Below are positions 27,068 to 35,696 of a stretch of DNA of 60,566 nucleotides, one piece after another (within the stretch, counting starts at the first letter, position 1; each line of letters begins with the position of its first letter). Both the position numbers and the translations under genes were made by a program. The stretch lies in assembly GCA_964370225.1 (NCBI GenBank), contig CAYJII010000011.1, positions 1 through 60,566 on the forward strand, in the 5' to 3' direction. The stretch comes from CAYJII01 sp964370225. GTDB taxonomy: Bacteria > Bacillota > Clostridia > Oscillospirales > Ruminococcaceae. The notes below the pieces were generated by a model. It made no database searches and had not been told where the DNA came from. It saw only the letters and a list, made by a program, of their open reading frames with translations.

Positions 27068-27270
27068 TGAAATCACTCCAACATAAAAAATTAACTATCA
27101 ATAAATACATATGTTTCTAAACTAAATGTAACATATTTTTCGTGATATTACAACGAAAATTCTGCAAAATAGCAAATAGCATAATTATTGCAAAATATTT
27201 CGTATAATAATAATACAAATACCATAATTGATGTGATTTTTTTGTCAGAAAATGTAACTAGAAAATATTA

Positions 27271-28690
27271 CTAAAATCTAAAGTCTCTTTCACCGCTCTT
27301 AATCTTGCCCAAATACTCCTCTGTTTTCACTTTTATCATATCATTTTTAATGCTGTCTTTCTCATGTGCTATCAGCTTTTCCGCCCACTTTTTTGTATCC
27401 GAATTAGCGTAATCTTCCACATACTCTTGCAAAGTCATAATTGCATTAGGCTGACAGACATTGCATATCTGCCCATTCTTAGCAAGCTTCATAAATCTAT
27501 CCCCAGTTCTACCCTCGCGATAACACGCAGTGCAAAAGCTCGGCATGTAACCATCTTTACATAAATTGTTAATGATTTGCTCTAGCGTTCTCTCGTCATC
27601 TACTTGAAATTGTTCGGTGCTTTTAACTTCTTCTCCTTCAGTTTTTTCGCAATATCCACCTACTCCTGTGCATGAACCACCACTGAGCTGCGAAATCCCA
27701 AGCTTTAATAGCTCTGCTCTATGCTCTTTTGACTCGCGAGTAGAAATAATCATACCTGTGTAAGGCACAGCTAAGCGAATAATCGCAGTAAGGCGGAAGA
27801 AAACATCATCAGAAACTGGTTTGTACTTGCTCAAGTCCACATCGCTTGCTGGTTTAATTCTAGGCAAGCTTATTGTGTGCGGTCCTACACCATAAGTGTC
27901 CTCAAGATGTTTTGCGTGCAACATCATAGCTACAGCATCATACTTGTAGTCGTACAAACCAAATAGCACGCCGATTCCCACATCATCAACACCACCTTGC
28001 ATCGCTCTATCCATAGCCTCAGTGTGGTATGCATAATTGTGTTTTGGTCCTTTCGGGTGCATATATTCATAAGTTTCTTTATGATAAGTTTCNNNNNNNN
28101 NNGTATGTACCTATCCCAACATCTTTTAGCTTAGTATAGTTTTCCACAGTAGTAGCTGCGATATTAACATTAACACGCCTAATTTCGCCATTTTTATGCT
28201 TGATGCTGTAGATAGTTTTAATGCTCTCGATTAAATAGTCTATCGGGATGTTGACAGGATCCTCCCCAACTTCAAGAGCTAAACGTTTATGCCCCATATT
28301 TTCTAGTGCTATAACTTCGTTTTTTATCTGCTCTTGCGATAACTTCACTCGCTCCATTTCATGATTCGAGTGATGATAGCCACAGTATCGACATTCATTC
28401 ACACAGTGATTTGCTAGATATAGCGGTGCAAAAAAAACAATCCTATTTCCATAGATATGCTCTTTTATCTTCATTGCTGTTTGTTTTATCCTCTCGATAA
28501 CACCCTCATCTTCGCACTCAAGCAAAATCGCAAACTCCTTGTAATCAAGTCCTTTAAATTCACTAGCTTTTTTTAATATTTGCTCTATTAAAGCAAAATT
28601 GTTTTTATTTTCTTTTGCAAATTCCAGTGTCTGTAGTATTTCGTCGTTATCTATAAACTCCTCGGCATGTTTTGATTTTGAGTTAAACAT
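27271..28690 (-). CDS. hydG: [FeFe]-hydrogenase maturase HydG (tyrosine lyase), interrupted by N gap
   Basis: A radical-SAM enzyme that cleaves tyrosine to give the CO and CN ligands of the hydrogenase H-cluster. The N-terminal part has the cluster motif CVNECRYC (Cys96, Cys100, Cys103). The C-terminal part has the second-cluster motif CTAC...CNVC, i.e. Cys-x2-Cys-x22-Cys. Ten Ns at 28093-28102 break the frame between GIGTY and ETYHKETY. In HydG proteins only about four residues belong there, so the true gap is probably 12 bases and the gene intact at about 473 residues. It follows hydE by 37 bp in a regulator-hydE-hydG operon. hydF and hydrogenase subunits are not in the window. Confidence 0.93.
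28093..28102. other. Assembly gap of ten N inside hydG
   Basis: Reading ten Ns literally shifts the frame and gives a premature stop. The flanking protein segments are in register only if the missing length is a multiple of three. Confidence 0.92.
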
Positions 28691-28727
28691 ATAACTATCC
28701 CCATTCTTTTAATCTTCATATGACATA

Positions 28728-29732
28728 TTAGCACGGGATTTTTCCCAAAGCCCTAATATGCGCTTCTAATGTGAGTCTGTCCTCTTTTATTGTATGCACT
28801 TCCCCAAAATTTGTGGGGTATATTTCATATTTTTCACGGTATTTCCACGGTGTCGCTTTTTTCATAATAACATTTGCGCCACAGGAAAAAATATCATCCT
28901 TCGCTTTATCTTTCACCATTCCCAGAGAAGTGGTCGCAGGCAAATTGCTCTTAGGCAAAATCAGTCGTGTTAGCGCCACCGCACGCTTAGTCAGCTCTGT
29001 ATCTCCAGAACTAGCACCGACAAGCTCGGTTTCGGGGTGGGATATAAACGGACCTATCCCCGCCATGTCGCAGGATAATTCGTGCAAAAGCATTATGTCT
29101 CGTGCTACTATTTCTAGAGTTTGTGTCGGTAAACCTATCATAAAACCACTACCAGTTTCATAACCGAGCGCCTTTATGTTTTTTAAGCAGTTCACTCGCG
29201 CATCCAAAGTTCCACATGGGTGCAAATACTCATATAATTTTTCATCAGATGTCTCATGCTTTAATAAAAACCTGTTCGCACCACGTTCTTTAAATGCTTT
29301 TAGCTCTTCATACGGCCGTTCACCTATGCTTAAAGTAATCACTATATCGCAGTACTCACGGATTTTATCAATCATCTCACAAATCTTATCTTTGCTATAA
29401 TATACATCTTCACCCGATTGTAGTACAATAGTTTTATACCCAGCATCATACGCTTCTTTTACCGATTGCACAATTTCATCCACACTCATGCGGTAGCGAT
29501 CAGCTGTTTTATTATTCGCGTTTAGTCCACAGTATTTACAGCGACGTCGGCAATAATTTGAAAACTCCACTATCGCCCTAATATATATATTCTCGCCAAA
29601 GTTCTTCTTACAGACTTCGTTTGCTTTTAAATATAAATATGCGTCATTATGCCCTTTTAAAATCTCTGCTAACTCGAAAACTTTTGGGATATATCCATCC
29701 GCAATTTTATCAATCAATATTTTATTATCCAT
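28728..29732 (-). CDS. hydE: [FeFe]-hydrogenase maturase HydE (radical SAM)
   Basis: A radical-SAM enzyme that helps build the dithiomethylamine bridge of the H-cluster. The 334-residue TIM barrel has the cluster motif CRRRCKYC (Cys61, Cys65, Cys68), the SAM-binding GED-containing strand (IVLQSGEDVYYSKD), and GSGFMIGLPTQT. The start is taken as ATG at 29732, just after the regulator stop; a GTG at 29738 is also in frame and neither has a strong ribosome site, which suggests coupling to the upstream gene. It lies between a TM1266-type gene and hydG. Confidence 0.94.
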   Translation of the reverse strand: MDNKILIDKIADGYIPKVFELAEILKGHNDAYLYLKANEVCKKNFGENIYIRAIVEFSNYCRRRCKYCGLNANNKTADRYRMSVDEIVQSVKEAYDAGYKTIVLQSGEDVYYSKDKICEMIDKIREYCDIVITLSIGERPYEELKAFKERGANRFLLKHETSDEKLYEYLHPCGTLDARVNCLKNIKALGYETGSGFMIGLPTQTLEIVARDIMLLHELSCDMAGIGPFISHPETELVGASSGDTELTKRAVALTRLILPKSNLPATTSLGMVKDKAKDDIFSCGANVIMKKATPWKYREKYEIYPTNFGEVHTIKEDRLTLEAHIRALGKIPC

Positions 29733-29739
29733 AACCACT

Positions 29740-29994
29740 CTACTTATCTTTTGTTTTTGCTATCATGCATTTTACGCTAATTCCCTCGATTAAACCCATC
29801 TTGCCACTGAGCGAACTAATTACTCTCTCTGGCGCATCAATCGTAACAGAAATAATATTTATCCCCTTAGCTTTATAAGGAATACCCATTCTGCCCACTA
29901 TAAAGTCGCTATAATCATGTAGTAGCTCGTTTACTCTTTGCACTGAGTTTATATCATCTACTATTATCCCTATTAGTGCTATTTTCGTTTCCAT
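29740..29994 (-). CDS. TM1266-type putative regulator of iron-only hydrogenase system
   Basis: An 84-residue ACT-like/ferredoxin-fold protein of the TM1266 family, which is regularly found beside hydE, hydF and hydG. The opening METKIALIGIIVDD and the middle VGRMGIPY fit the family. Its job is unproven; a ligand-sensing or regulatory role in H-cluster assembly is proposed for the family. It is the first gene of the operon, with GGAG just upstream. A terminator lies immediately before that ribosome site, so its expression should depend on antitermination. Confidence 0.88.
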   Translation of the reverse strand: METKIALIGIIVDDINSVQRVNELLHDYSDFIVGRMGIPYKAKGINIISVTIDAPERVISSLSGKMGLIEGISVKCMIAKTKDK

Positions 29995-30190
29995 ATTAAC
30001 TCTCCTTTTTTCAATACAAAATAAAAATGCCCTTCATCACTTTCGTGATAAAGGGCATGAAAAAACAATACATCATAATAATGCAAATATATCTCATTTA
30101 TCTTTATCACAGGCGATGCCTCATGAGCTCAGATTTGATATTTTATCCATCCAACCAAACGAAAATTAAAAACATTTAATCGGATTTACT
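29995..30190 (-). ncRNA. Structured leader with attenuator upstream of the hyd operon (candidate riboswitch)
   Basis: From the predicted start near 30190 the RNA can form ATTAAA-TGTT-TTTAAT, then GATA-AAA-TATC, then an element ATCT..TCA..AGGC-ATC-GCCT..TGA..AGAT. The attenuator terminator (30027-30058) follows, and then the ribosome site. Leader bases GTGATAAAG (30102-30110) are the exact complement of CTTTATCAC in the terminator's 5' arm (30045-30053), so an antiterminator can compete with both the upstream element and the terminator. I could not match the conserved cores of common riboswitch classes. The ligand is unknown. The structure is a by-eye proposal. Confidence 0.6.
30017..30058 (-). 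terminator. Attenuator terminator of the hyd leader (also end of ilv transcript)
   Basis: A 14-bp stem ATGCCCTTTATCAC/GTGATGAAGGGCAT with GAAA loop and a following T-rich tract on the minus strand. Only about 20 bases separate the tract from the TM1266-type start codon, leaving no room for another promoter. Confidence 0.92.
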
Positions 30191-30196
30191 AATTAC

Positions 30197-30225
30197 ATTA
30201 TATATCAGTATACTAAAAAAGTCAA
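30197..30225 (-). promoter_or_regulatory. Promoter of hyd maturation operon, abutting ilvC stop
   Basis: TTGACT (30220-30225), 17 bp, TATAAT (30197-30202) on the minus strand. The -35 box touches the ilvC stop codon at 30226. Confidence 0.88.
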
Positions 30226-31218
30226 TTATTTTTTGCTCCATGAATACATTTTACGAAGCTCTTTTCCAACTGTTTCTAGTTGGTGTTCGCTTTTTATTCT
30301 TCTTGTTGCAACAAAATGAGGTCTGTTAACTTTATTTTCTAAAATCCAGTTTCTAGCAAAAGTACCATCTTGGATTTCTTCTAAAACTTTTTTCATTTCT
30401 TTTTTAGTTTCGTCAGTGATAATTCTTTTCCCAATTTCGTAATCGCCGTACTCAGCAGTATCAGAAATAGAATATCTCATATTTGAAAATCCACCTTCAT
30501 AAATAAGGTCTACGATAAGTTTCATTTCATGAATACACTCAAAGTATGCATTTTCTGGATCATAACCAGCTTCAACTAAAGTTTCAAAACCAGCTTGCAT
30601 CAAAGCTGTTACACCACCGCAAAGAACTGCTTGCTCACCGAATAGGTCAGTTTCAGTTTCTTGTTTAAATGTAGTTTCAAGCGCACCTGCTCTGCCTCCA
30701 CCGATACCAGCAGTGTAAGCTAAAGCCATATCCATCGCTCTTGAAGAAGCGTCTTGGTATACGCTAACTAGACAAGGAACACCTTTGCCTAATGTGTACT
30801 CAGAACGTACAGTGTGTCCAGGGCCTTTTGGTGCAATCATAACCACGTCAACGTCTGCTGGTGGTACGATTTGTTTGAAGTGGATATTAAATCCATGTGC
30901 AAAAGCTAAGATTTTTCCAGCTTTTAAGTTAGGCGCAATGCTCTCATTATATACATCTGCTTGTCTTTCATCAGGTAGAAGTATCATAATCATGTCAGCA
31001 GCATTAGAAGCGTCTGCTACTGTCATTACAGTTAGACCAGCCTCTTCAGCTTTGCTCCAAGATTTGCTCCCTTCGTAAAGTCCCACTACTACTTTAACAC
31101 CACTTTCGTGTAAGTTTAAAGCGTGTGCGTGTCCTTGGCTTCCGTAACCTATAACTGCTACGGTTTTACCGTCAAGTAATCCTAAATTACAATCACTTTC
31201 ATAATACATTTTTGCCAT
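30226..31218 (-). CDS. ilvC: Ketol-acid reductoisomerase (NADP+)
   Basis: Isomerises and reduces acetolactate and acetohydroxybutyrate in valine and isoleucine synthesis. The 330-residue class I enzyme has the Rossmann motif GYGSQGHAHALNL near residue 25, MIAPKGPGHTVR and the C-terminal knotted domain with metal-binding acidic residues (ETETDLFGEQAVLCGG). The start at 31218 follows AGGAGG by seven bases; an upstream in-frame start has no ribosome site. It is the last gene of ilvB-ilvN-ilvC, 62 bp after ilvN. Confidence 0.97.
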   Translation of the reverse strand: MAKMYYESDCNLGLLDGKTVAVIGYGSQGHAHALNLHESGVKVVVGLYEGSKSWSKAEEAGLTVMTVADASNAADMIMILLPDERQADVYNESIAPNLKAGKILAFAHGFNIHFKQIVPPADVDVVMIAPKGPGHTVRSEYTLGKGVPCLVSVYQDASSRAMDMALAYTAGIGGGRAGALETTFKQETETDLFGEQAVLCGGVTALMQAGFETLVEAGYDPENAYFECIHEMKLIVDLIYEGGFSNMRYSISDTAEYGDYEIGKRIITDETKKEMKKVLEEIQDGTFARNWILENKVNRPHFVATRRIKSEHQLETVGKELRKMYSWSKK

Positions 31219-31280
31219 TTTGTTTCCTCCTAATTTTTCTATGTAATAATTATTTAAAAGCATTTCTTAGCTTAAAAAGG

Positions 31281-31769
31281 TTAGTTTATTGCATCAGAAC
31301 CTTTTTGCACTGCTATTGTGCCTGTTCTGATAACTTCGAGTATGCCAAATGGTTTTAATAGCTCACTTAAAATTTCAAGGCGTTCCACCGTATCAGAAAT
31401 TTCGATTGTGAGCGAATTTCTTGATATATCACAAATTTTGCTTTCCATAACTCTTGCTATATCGATAATATCGCCCCTATTTTTGTCGTTACAGCTTACT
31501 TTAATCAACATAAGCTCTCGACTTATATGTTCATCCGGTGAAAACTCTCTAACTTTGATAACATCCACAAGCTTATTGAGCTGTTTTTCCACTTGCTCAA
31601 CTGTGTAATCGTCACCGTTTACTATTATAGTAATGCGCGAAATTGTGGGATCATCGGTCACACCAACCGCAAGGCTATCTATGTTAAAGCCTCTTCTTGA
31701 AAATAGCCCCGATACGCGAGAAAGTACACCTGCATGGTTTTCTACTAAAATCGAAATTGTATGTTTCAT
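31281..31769 (-). CDS. ilvN: Acetolactate synthase, small (regulatory) subunit
   Basis: Regulatory partner of IlvB that confers valine feedback control. The 162-residue protein has an N-terminal ACT domain (TISILVENHAGVLSRVSGLFSRRGFN split over residues 3-28) and the ALS_ss_C domain. The start at 31769 follows GGAGG by seven bases, 16 bp after the ilvB stop. The symbol ilvH is used for the same protein in some genomes. Confidence 0.95.
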   Translation of the reverse strand: MKHTISILVENHAGVLSRVSGLFSRRGFNIDSLAVGVTDDPTISRITIIVNGDDYTVEQVEKQLNKLVDVIKVREFSPDEHISRELMLIKVSCNDKNRGDIIDIARVMESKICDISRNSLTIEISDTVERLEILSELLKPFGILEVIRTGTIAVQKGSDAIN

Positions 31770-31785
31770 TTCATTTCCTCCCATA

Positions 31786-33399
31786 CTATAATGTTGTTTC
31801 ATCTGGCGAAACTGTACATTCTAGCAAATACGCTTCTTCTGAACTTAAAAATTCCTCTATTACACTTTGTGCCTCTGACATGTCTGATAATACACGTGAT
31901 TTTAAGGAATATGCTTTAGCAAGCTCTGCAATTTTGGGGCTTCCATCTAAAAATACAGCCGTTTGGTTATCGCAATATCTATTGGTTTGTAGTTCACGCA
32001 CCATGCCTAAGCGATTGTTTACCATTACTACAATTTTGAGTGGAATTTTATTTTGCATAATAGTTGCAAGCTCCATCATTTGCATTTGGAAAGAGCCGTC
32101 GCCACAAATTGCAATTACTTGCGTCTTTGGCGTTGCCAGTTTTGCGCCCACAGCAGCAGGGATTGAGTATCCCATTGTACCCATACCACCCGAGGTTAAG
32201 TATTTACCATTTTTGTAGTTAAAGTGATTTGCCGCCCAAATTTGGTTTTGGCCAACATCTGATGCAATAATAACATCATCATCTGCTTTTTCTGAAAGCA
32301 TTCTAATAAATTCTTTTGGATTAATGTATCCTTTACCAAAATCAGCTTCCGCTTTTTTCGCTTTATACGAATTTAGGCGCTCTATCCACTCTCCCGTATC
32401 AAGCTTTGAAATTTTCTCACACATTTCGCTTAAAACAAAGCTAGCATCTCCAACAACTGGAATATCTACACTTAAATTTTTCCCAATTTCAGCTGGGTCA
32501 ATGTCTATATGAATAACCTTCTTATTGCTCTTTACCGAAACTGGTGAAGCCACCGCGCGGTCGCCTGCTCTTGTTCCAATCGCAAAGAGCACGTCGGCTT
32601 CTTGCATCGCTTTGTTCGCTTCGACAACCCCATGCATCCCAAGCATCCCAAAATTAAGCGGGTGCTCTTTTGGTAAAAGTCCTATTCCCATCATAGTAGT
32701 AATAACTGGAATATTTGTTTTTTCGGCAAAGTCCATTAGCTTTTCTTGAGCATTCGCCGAGAACACTCCCCCACCTGCACAAATTAATGGTTTTTTTGCA
32801 CTCTTTAGCGCTGTAACCGCTCTTTTAATTTGCCCTGGATGCCCTTTTAAATTTGGGTTATAACTTCTCATGGAAACATCTTGTGGGTATGAGAAATTTA
32901 TTTTTTGATTTTGTACATCTATCGGAACATCTATTATTACAGGTCCTTTTCTACCTGTGTTAGCTAGATAAAATGCTTCTTTGAACACTCTCGCTGTGTC
33001 CTCTGGTCTTTTTAGTATGTAACTATATTTACTAAATGGCTCGACAGCTCCCGTAATATCTGCTTCTTGGAAAACGTCCTTTCCCAATTGATCGCTTGAA
33101 ACCTGCCCTGTTATTACCACCATAGGGATTGAGTCCATATAAGCAGTGGCTATCCCTGTTATAAGGTTTAGTGCACCAGGTCCAGACGTCGCAATACAGA
33201 CTGCGGGAGAATTTGTTATCCTAGCATAACCACTAGCTGCATGTGCTGCATTTTGTTCTTGTCTGACTAATATATGTTTTATTTCACTTTGTGAAAGTGC
33301 ATCATAAAACGGACATATAGCAGCTCCGGGATACCCGAATACTACAGGGATGTTTTCCTTATTTAAAGCTTTAACCATTGCTTGTGCTACCGTAATCAT
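31786..33399 (-). CDS. ilvB: Acetolactate synthase, large (catalytic) subunit
   Basis: A thiamine-diphosphate enzyme joining two pyruvates, or pyruvate and 2-oxobutyrate, in the first common step of branched-chain amino acid synthesis. It is 537 residues, slightly short at the C-terminus compared with the usual 550-570. The catalytic Glu48 lies in VRQEQNAAHAASGYAR. The ThDP/Mg motif begins at ICGDGSFQMQMMEL and ends VVMVNNRLGMVRE. It heads the ilvBNC operon with a consensus promoter and a leader of only about 40 nt, so no T-box is present here, in contrast to leuA. Confidence 0.95.
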   Translation of the reverse strand: MITVAQAMVKALNKENIPVVFGYPGAAICPFYDALSQSEIKHILVRQEQNAAHAASGYARITNSPAVCIATSGPGALNLITGIATAYMDSIPMVVITGQVSSDQLGKDVFQEADITGAVEPFSKYSYILKRPEDTARVFKEAFYLANTGRKGPVIIDVPIDVQNQKINFSYPQDVSMRSYNPNLKGHPGQIKRAVTALKSAKKPLICAGGGVFSANAQEKLMDFAEKTNIPVITTMMGIGLLPKEHPLNFGMLGMHGVVEANKAMQEADVLFAIGTRAGDRAVASPVSVKSNKKVIHIDIDPAEIGKNLSVDIPVVGDASFVLSEMCEKISKLDTGEWIERLNSYKAKKAEADFGKGYINPKEFIRMLSEKADDDVIIASDVGQNQIWAANHFNYKNGKYLTSGGMGTMGYSIPAAVGAKLATPKTQVIAICGDGSFQMQMMELATIMQNKIPLKIVVMVNNRLGMVRELQTNRYCDNQTAVFLDGSPKIAELAKAYSLKSRVLSDMSEAQSVIEEFLSSEEAYLLECTVSPDETTL

Positions 33400-33448
33400 A
33401 TATCTGTATCCTTTCGCCTGTATAGTGAATTTTTATGTATATCTGATA

Positions 33449-33477
33449 ATTATACAACAAAACTGTATTAAAATCAA
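33449..33477 (-). promoter_or_regulatory. Promoter of ilvBNC
   Basis: TTGATT (33472-33477), 17 bp, TATAAT (33449-33454) on the minus strand, about 50 bases before the ilvB start. Confidence 0.82.
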
Positions 33478-33506
33478 TACTTTACTACACTAAATTGCAT
33501 ATTTAT

Positions 33507-34139
33507 TTATTCCATATCCTCTGGACGTAGTAAAGGTATAGCAATTTTCTTTGTAAAAAAGCTTATTAGAGGGCCTAAAAATGCCGCTGAGATTAAAGTC
33601 CCTATGCCGATTGTAGCTCCAAATAACAGCGCTATCACAGCACAGGTAGCATCACAAGCTACCCTACACCATCTAAAGTGGATTTTTGTTCTTTGCGTCA
33701 ATATCATAGCTATTGTATCGTATGGTCCAACCCCTAAAGCAGCTGTGAAAAATATCGAAGCCGCAAACGAGCCTATAATTATCGCTGCGATTAAAAGCGC
33801 TATCCTAAACGCTATATGCACTTCCCACGCATCTGGGAAAATCCCTTGTAATATTGGGGTTAAAAAGTCAACTGTTAAACCGATTACTGACATATTTATT
33901 AGAGTCCCAATGCCTATTAAATGTCTTCCTAAAAAAAACGCAACCACCAACACTACTATATTAACAAGAAGCATGAATACACCAAATGGCACCCCCACCT
34001 TTGCGCTAATTCCTAAATTAAGTGCGCTATACGGATCAGCACCAAACCCTGATAGTGAGAATAAGGTTACATTAAGCCCCATTAAACCTACGCTAATAAT
34101 CATTGCTATCAATCTTTTTAACATTACTTTTTTGCTCAT
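33507..34139 (-). CDS. YitT/YczE family membrane protein
   Basis: A 210-residue membrane protein with five or six predicted membrane segments. The repeated pattern SGFGADPYSALNLGIS (about residues 29-44) and ALGVGPYDTIAMILT (about 131-145) marks the YczE/YyaS/YitT group and indicates an internal duplication. Function is not established for the group. It is transcribed alone, divergently from the DUF815 ATPase. A cluster WCRVACDATCAVI near residue 155 puts three cysteines close together. Confidence 0.82.
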   Translation of the reverse strand: MSKKVMLKRLIAMIISVGLMGLNVTLFSLSGFGADPYSALNLGISAKVGVPFGVFMLLVNIVVLVVAFFLGRHLIGIGTLINMSVIGLTVDFLTPILQGIFPDAWEVHIAFRIALLIAAIIIGSFAASIFFTAALGVGPYDTIAMILTQRTKIHFRWCRVACDATCAVIALLFGATIGIGTLISAAFLGPLISFFTKKIAIPLLRPEDME

Positions 34140-34243
34140 TTTTACCCCTTTTCAACATTTATCTGTGAATAAGTTCATAATAAAAATTATTGCTACTATA
34201 TGCACAAATAATAGTATTAGTTTCTTATTTGATAAATTTCTAC

Positions 34244-34272
34244 TTGAATTTTAACATTACAACATGTATAAT
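34244..34272 (+). promoter_or_regulatory. Promoter of DUF815 gene
   Basis: TTGAAT (34244-34249), 17 bp, TATAAT (34267-34272). The roughly 110-base leader that follows contains a short inverted repeat (CTTAATATTAAG) of unknown meaning. Confidence 0.75.
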
Positions 34273-34391
34273 ATATTTTAGCACTTTTTTAACAAATAAA
34301 CAATTAATATTATAATAAAAAATACTTAACACTCAGCTTAATATTAAGTGAAAAATGCCCAAGGATACAGTAGTTGAAAGGATTTACACAT

Positions 34392-35669
34392 ATGGATAAA
34401 TACAGTTGTGTTATGAATATGCTAAGCACACTTACAGTTTATGACAGCTTTTATGACGATAATTTATTACAGTCATTTATAAATTTAGAGGAAAGCTTAA
34501 ATAAAAAGGACGCTTGTTTTAGAGAAGCATCCCGCTATTATAGCAAAATTTGCTCTATCTTATACAAAGCAGATTATAAAGGTTCACTACCCGACTATTT
34601 ATTTGATAAAATATTAAGTGATAAAAATATTTTTTCCATCTCATGCATTGAGTATAGAAACCACTTACTTTCACCAGAAATTAAAAAAGCTTGTGAATAT
34701 GATTTGAATGTGCTTTTTCTTTTGTCACAGATTACACCCGCTCAAATAAAAGAGAGAATAAAAGAAAAATTTGCAAACCATCGTGATATTATTGATTTAC
34801 TCCCAGAATACTCAAACTTAAATAGAAAATATAATTACAAAGATAAGTGGAGTGCTATCATCGATGATTTGACCGTTTTTTACAAGAAAAACGGTATCGG
34901 TAACTTTACTAAGTACTTTGCTTTTTATTTCGAGGAAGAAAAAATTATCCCAATCGAAAATTTCATGAAAGTTAGTATGAATTCATTAAAGAAATATGAC
35001 TACCAAAAAACACAGATAATAAACAACACAGAAAACTTTATCAATAAACGCCCTGCTTTAAACACGCTATTGTACGGCGATAGAGGTACTGGAAAATCGA
35101 CAATGGTTAAGGCGATTTTAAGCGAATACCATGCGCTGGGTCTAAAAATGATTCAGATTGATAAAAATGATTTTGACAAATTTAATCACGTACTGGCAGA
35201 AATTAAGAATATGCCGCAAAAATTTATCATTTTCATCGACGATCTTACTTTTGATGAAAATGACTCTAGTTTCAATTCACTCAAGGCTGTTTTAGAAGGC
35301 TCTCTAAATTCATTACCTCAAAATGTTTTGATTTATGCGACCACAAACAGACGACATATTGTTAAGGAAACTTTTTCCTCACGCGAGGGTGACGAAGTTC
35401 ATGCTAGTGACACAAGGGATGAAAGTGCTTCTTTGGCTGATAGATTTGGGCTCGTGCTCACTTTTACCAAACCAAACTTGGATGATTATTTAGAGATAGT
35501 TACAAAAATATCCGCAGATAGAAAACTTCACGTGGATCATACGAAATTACTGCAAGGAGCTAAAGCTTTTGCTGTAAAAAAAGGTAGTTACTCCGGCAGA
35601 GTTGCAAGGCAATTTGTAGATTTAGCAGAAAGCGCAATTGCTACTGGCAAATCAGTCACGGGTCTATAA
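34392..35669 (+). CDS. DUF815 family AAA+-type ATPase
   Basis: A 425-residue cytoplasmic protein with a helical N-terminal half (about 1-190) and a C-terminal P-loop domain. Walker A is GDRGTGKST near residue 229, Walker B is FIIFIDDL near 270, and ATTNRRHI with a following SLADRFGLV arginine region fits the AAA+ fold of the DUF815 family. The cellular role is unknown. The start at 34392 follows AAAGGA by nine bases; the TTG at 34374 overlaps that site. A Ca2+/Na+ exchanger gene follows after 27 bp, probably cotranscribed. Confidence 0.85.
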   Translation: MDKYSCVMNMLSTLTVYDSFYDDNLLQSFINLEESLNKKDACFREASRYYSKICSILYKADYKGSLPDYLFDKILSDKNIFSISCIEYRNHLLSPEIKKACEYDLNVLFLLSQITPAQIKERIKEKFANHRDIIDLLPEYSNLNRKYNYKDKWSAIIDDLTVFYKKNGIGNFTKYFAFYFEEEKIIPIENFMKVSMNSLKKYDYQKTQIINNTENFINKRPALNTLLYGDRGTGKSTMVKAILSEYHALGLKMIQIDKNDFDKFNHVLAEIKNMPQKFIIFIDDLTFDENDSSFNSLKAVLEGSLNSLPQNVLIYATTNRRHIVKETFSSREGDEVHASDTRDESASLADRFGLVLTFTKPNLDDYLEIVTKISADRKLHVDHTKLLQGAKAFAVKKGSYSGRVARQFVDLAESAIATGKSVTGL

Positions 35670-35696
35670 TATATTATCAGTTAGGAAGTAAAAATT

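Noticed and set aside
27077..27270. Promoter for the rhamnosidase gene
   Set aside because: A TTGTAA-17-TACATT pair can be found, but the region is so AT-rich that I do not trust it. No terminator for the hyd transcript is clear there either.
28079..28690. hydG as two broken pseudogene fragments
   Set aside because: The break coincides exactly with ten Ns, and both halves keep all expected motifs.
30061..30190. Mini-ORFs (MFLIFVWLDG and MRHRL) as a leader peptide in the hyd leader
   Set aside because: Neither has a ribosome site or a run of codons for one regulatory amino acid, so translational attenuation is less likely than an RNA-based switch.
29995..30190. T-box, SAM-I, TPP, cobalamin, FMN, glycine, lysine or c-di-GMP-I riboswitch in the hyd leader
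   Set aside because: I looked for the conserved cores of these classes and found none; for instance there is no TGGNACCGCG T-box core. A search with Rfam models could overturn this.
33400..33506. T-box or other attenuator before ilvB
   Set aside because: The promoter leaves only about 40 nt of leader and no T-box core or terminator is present.
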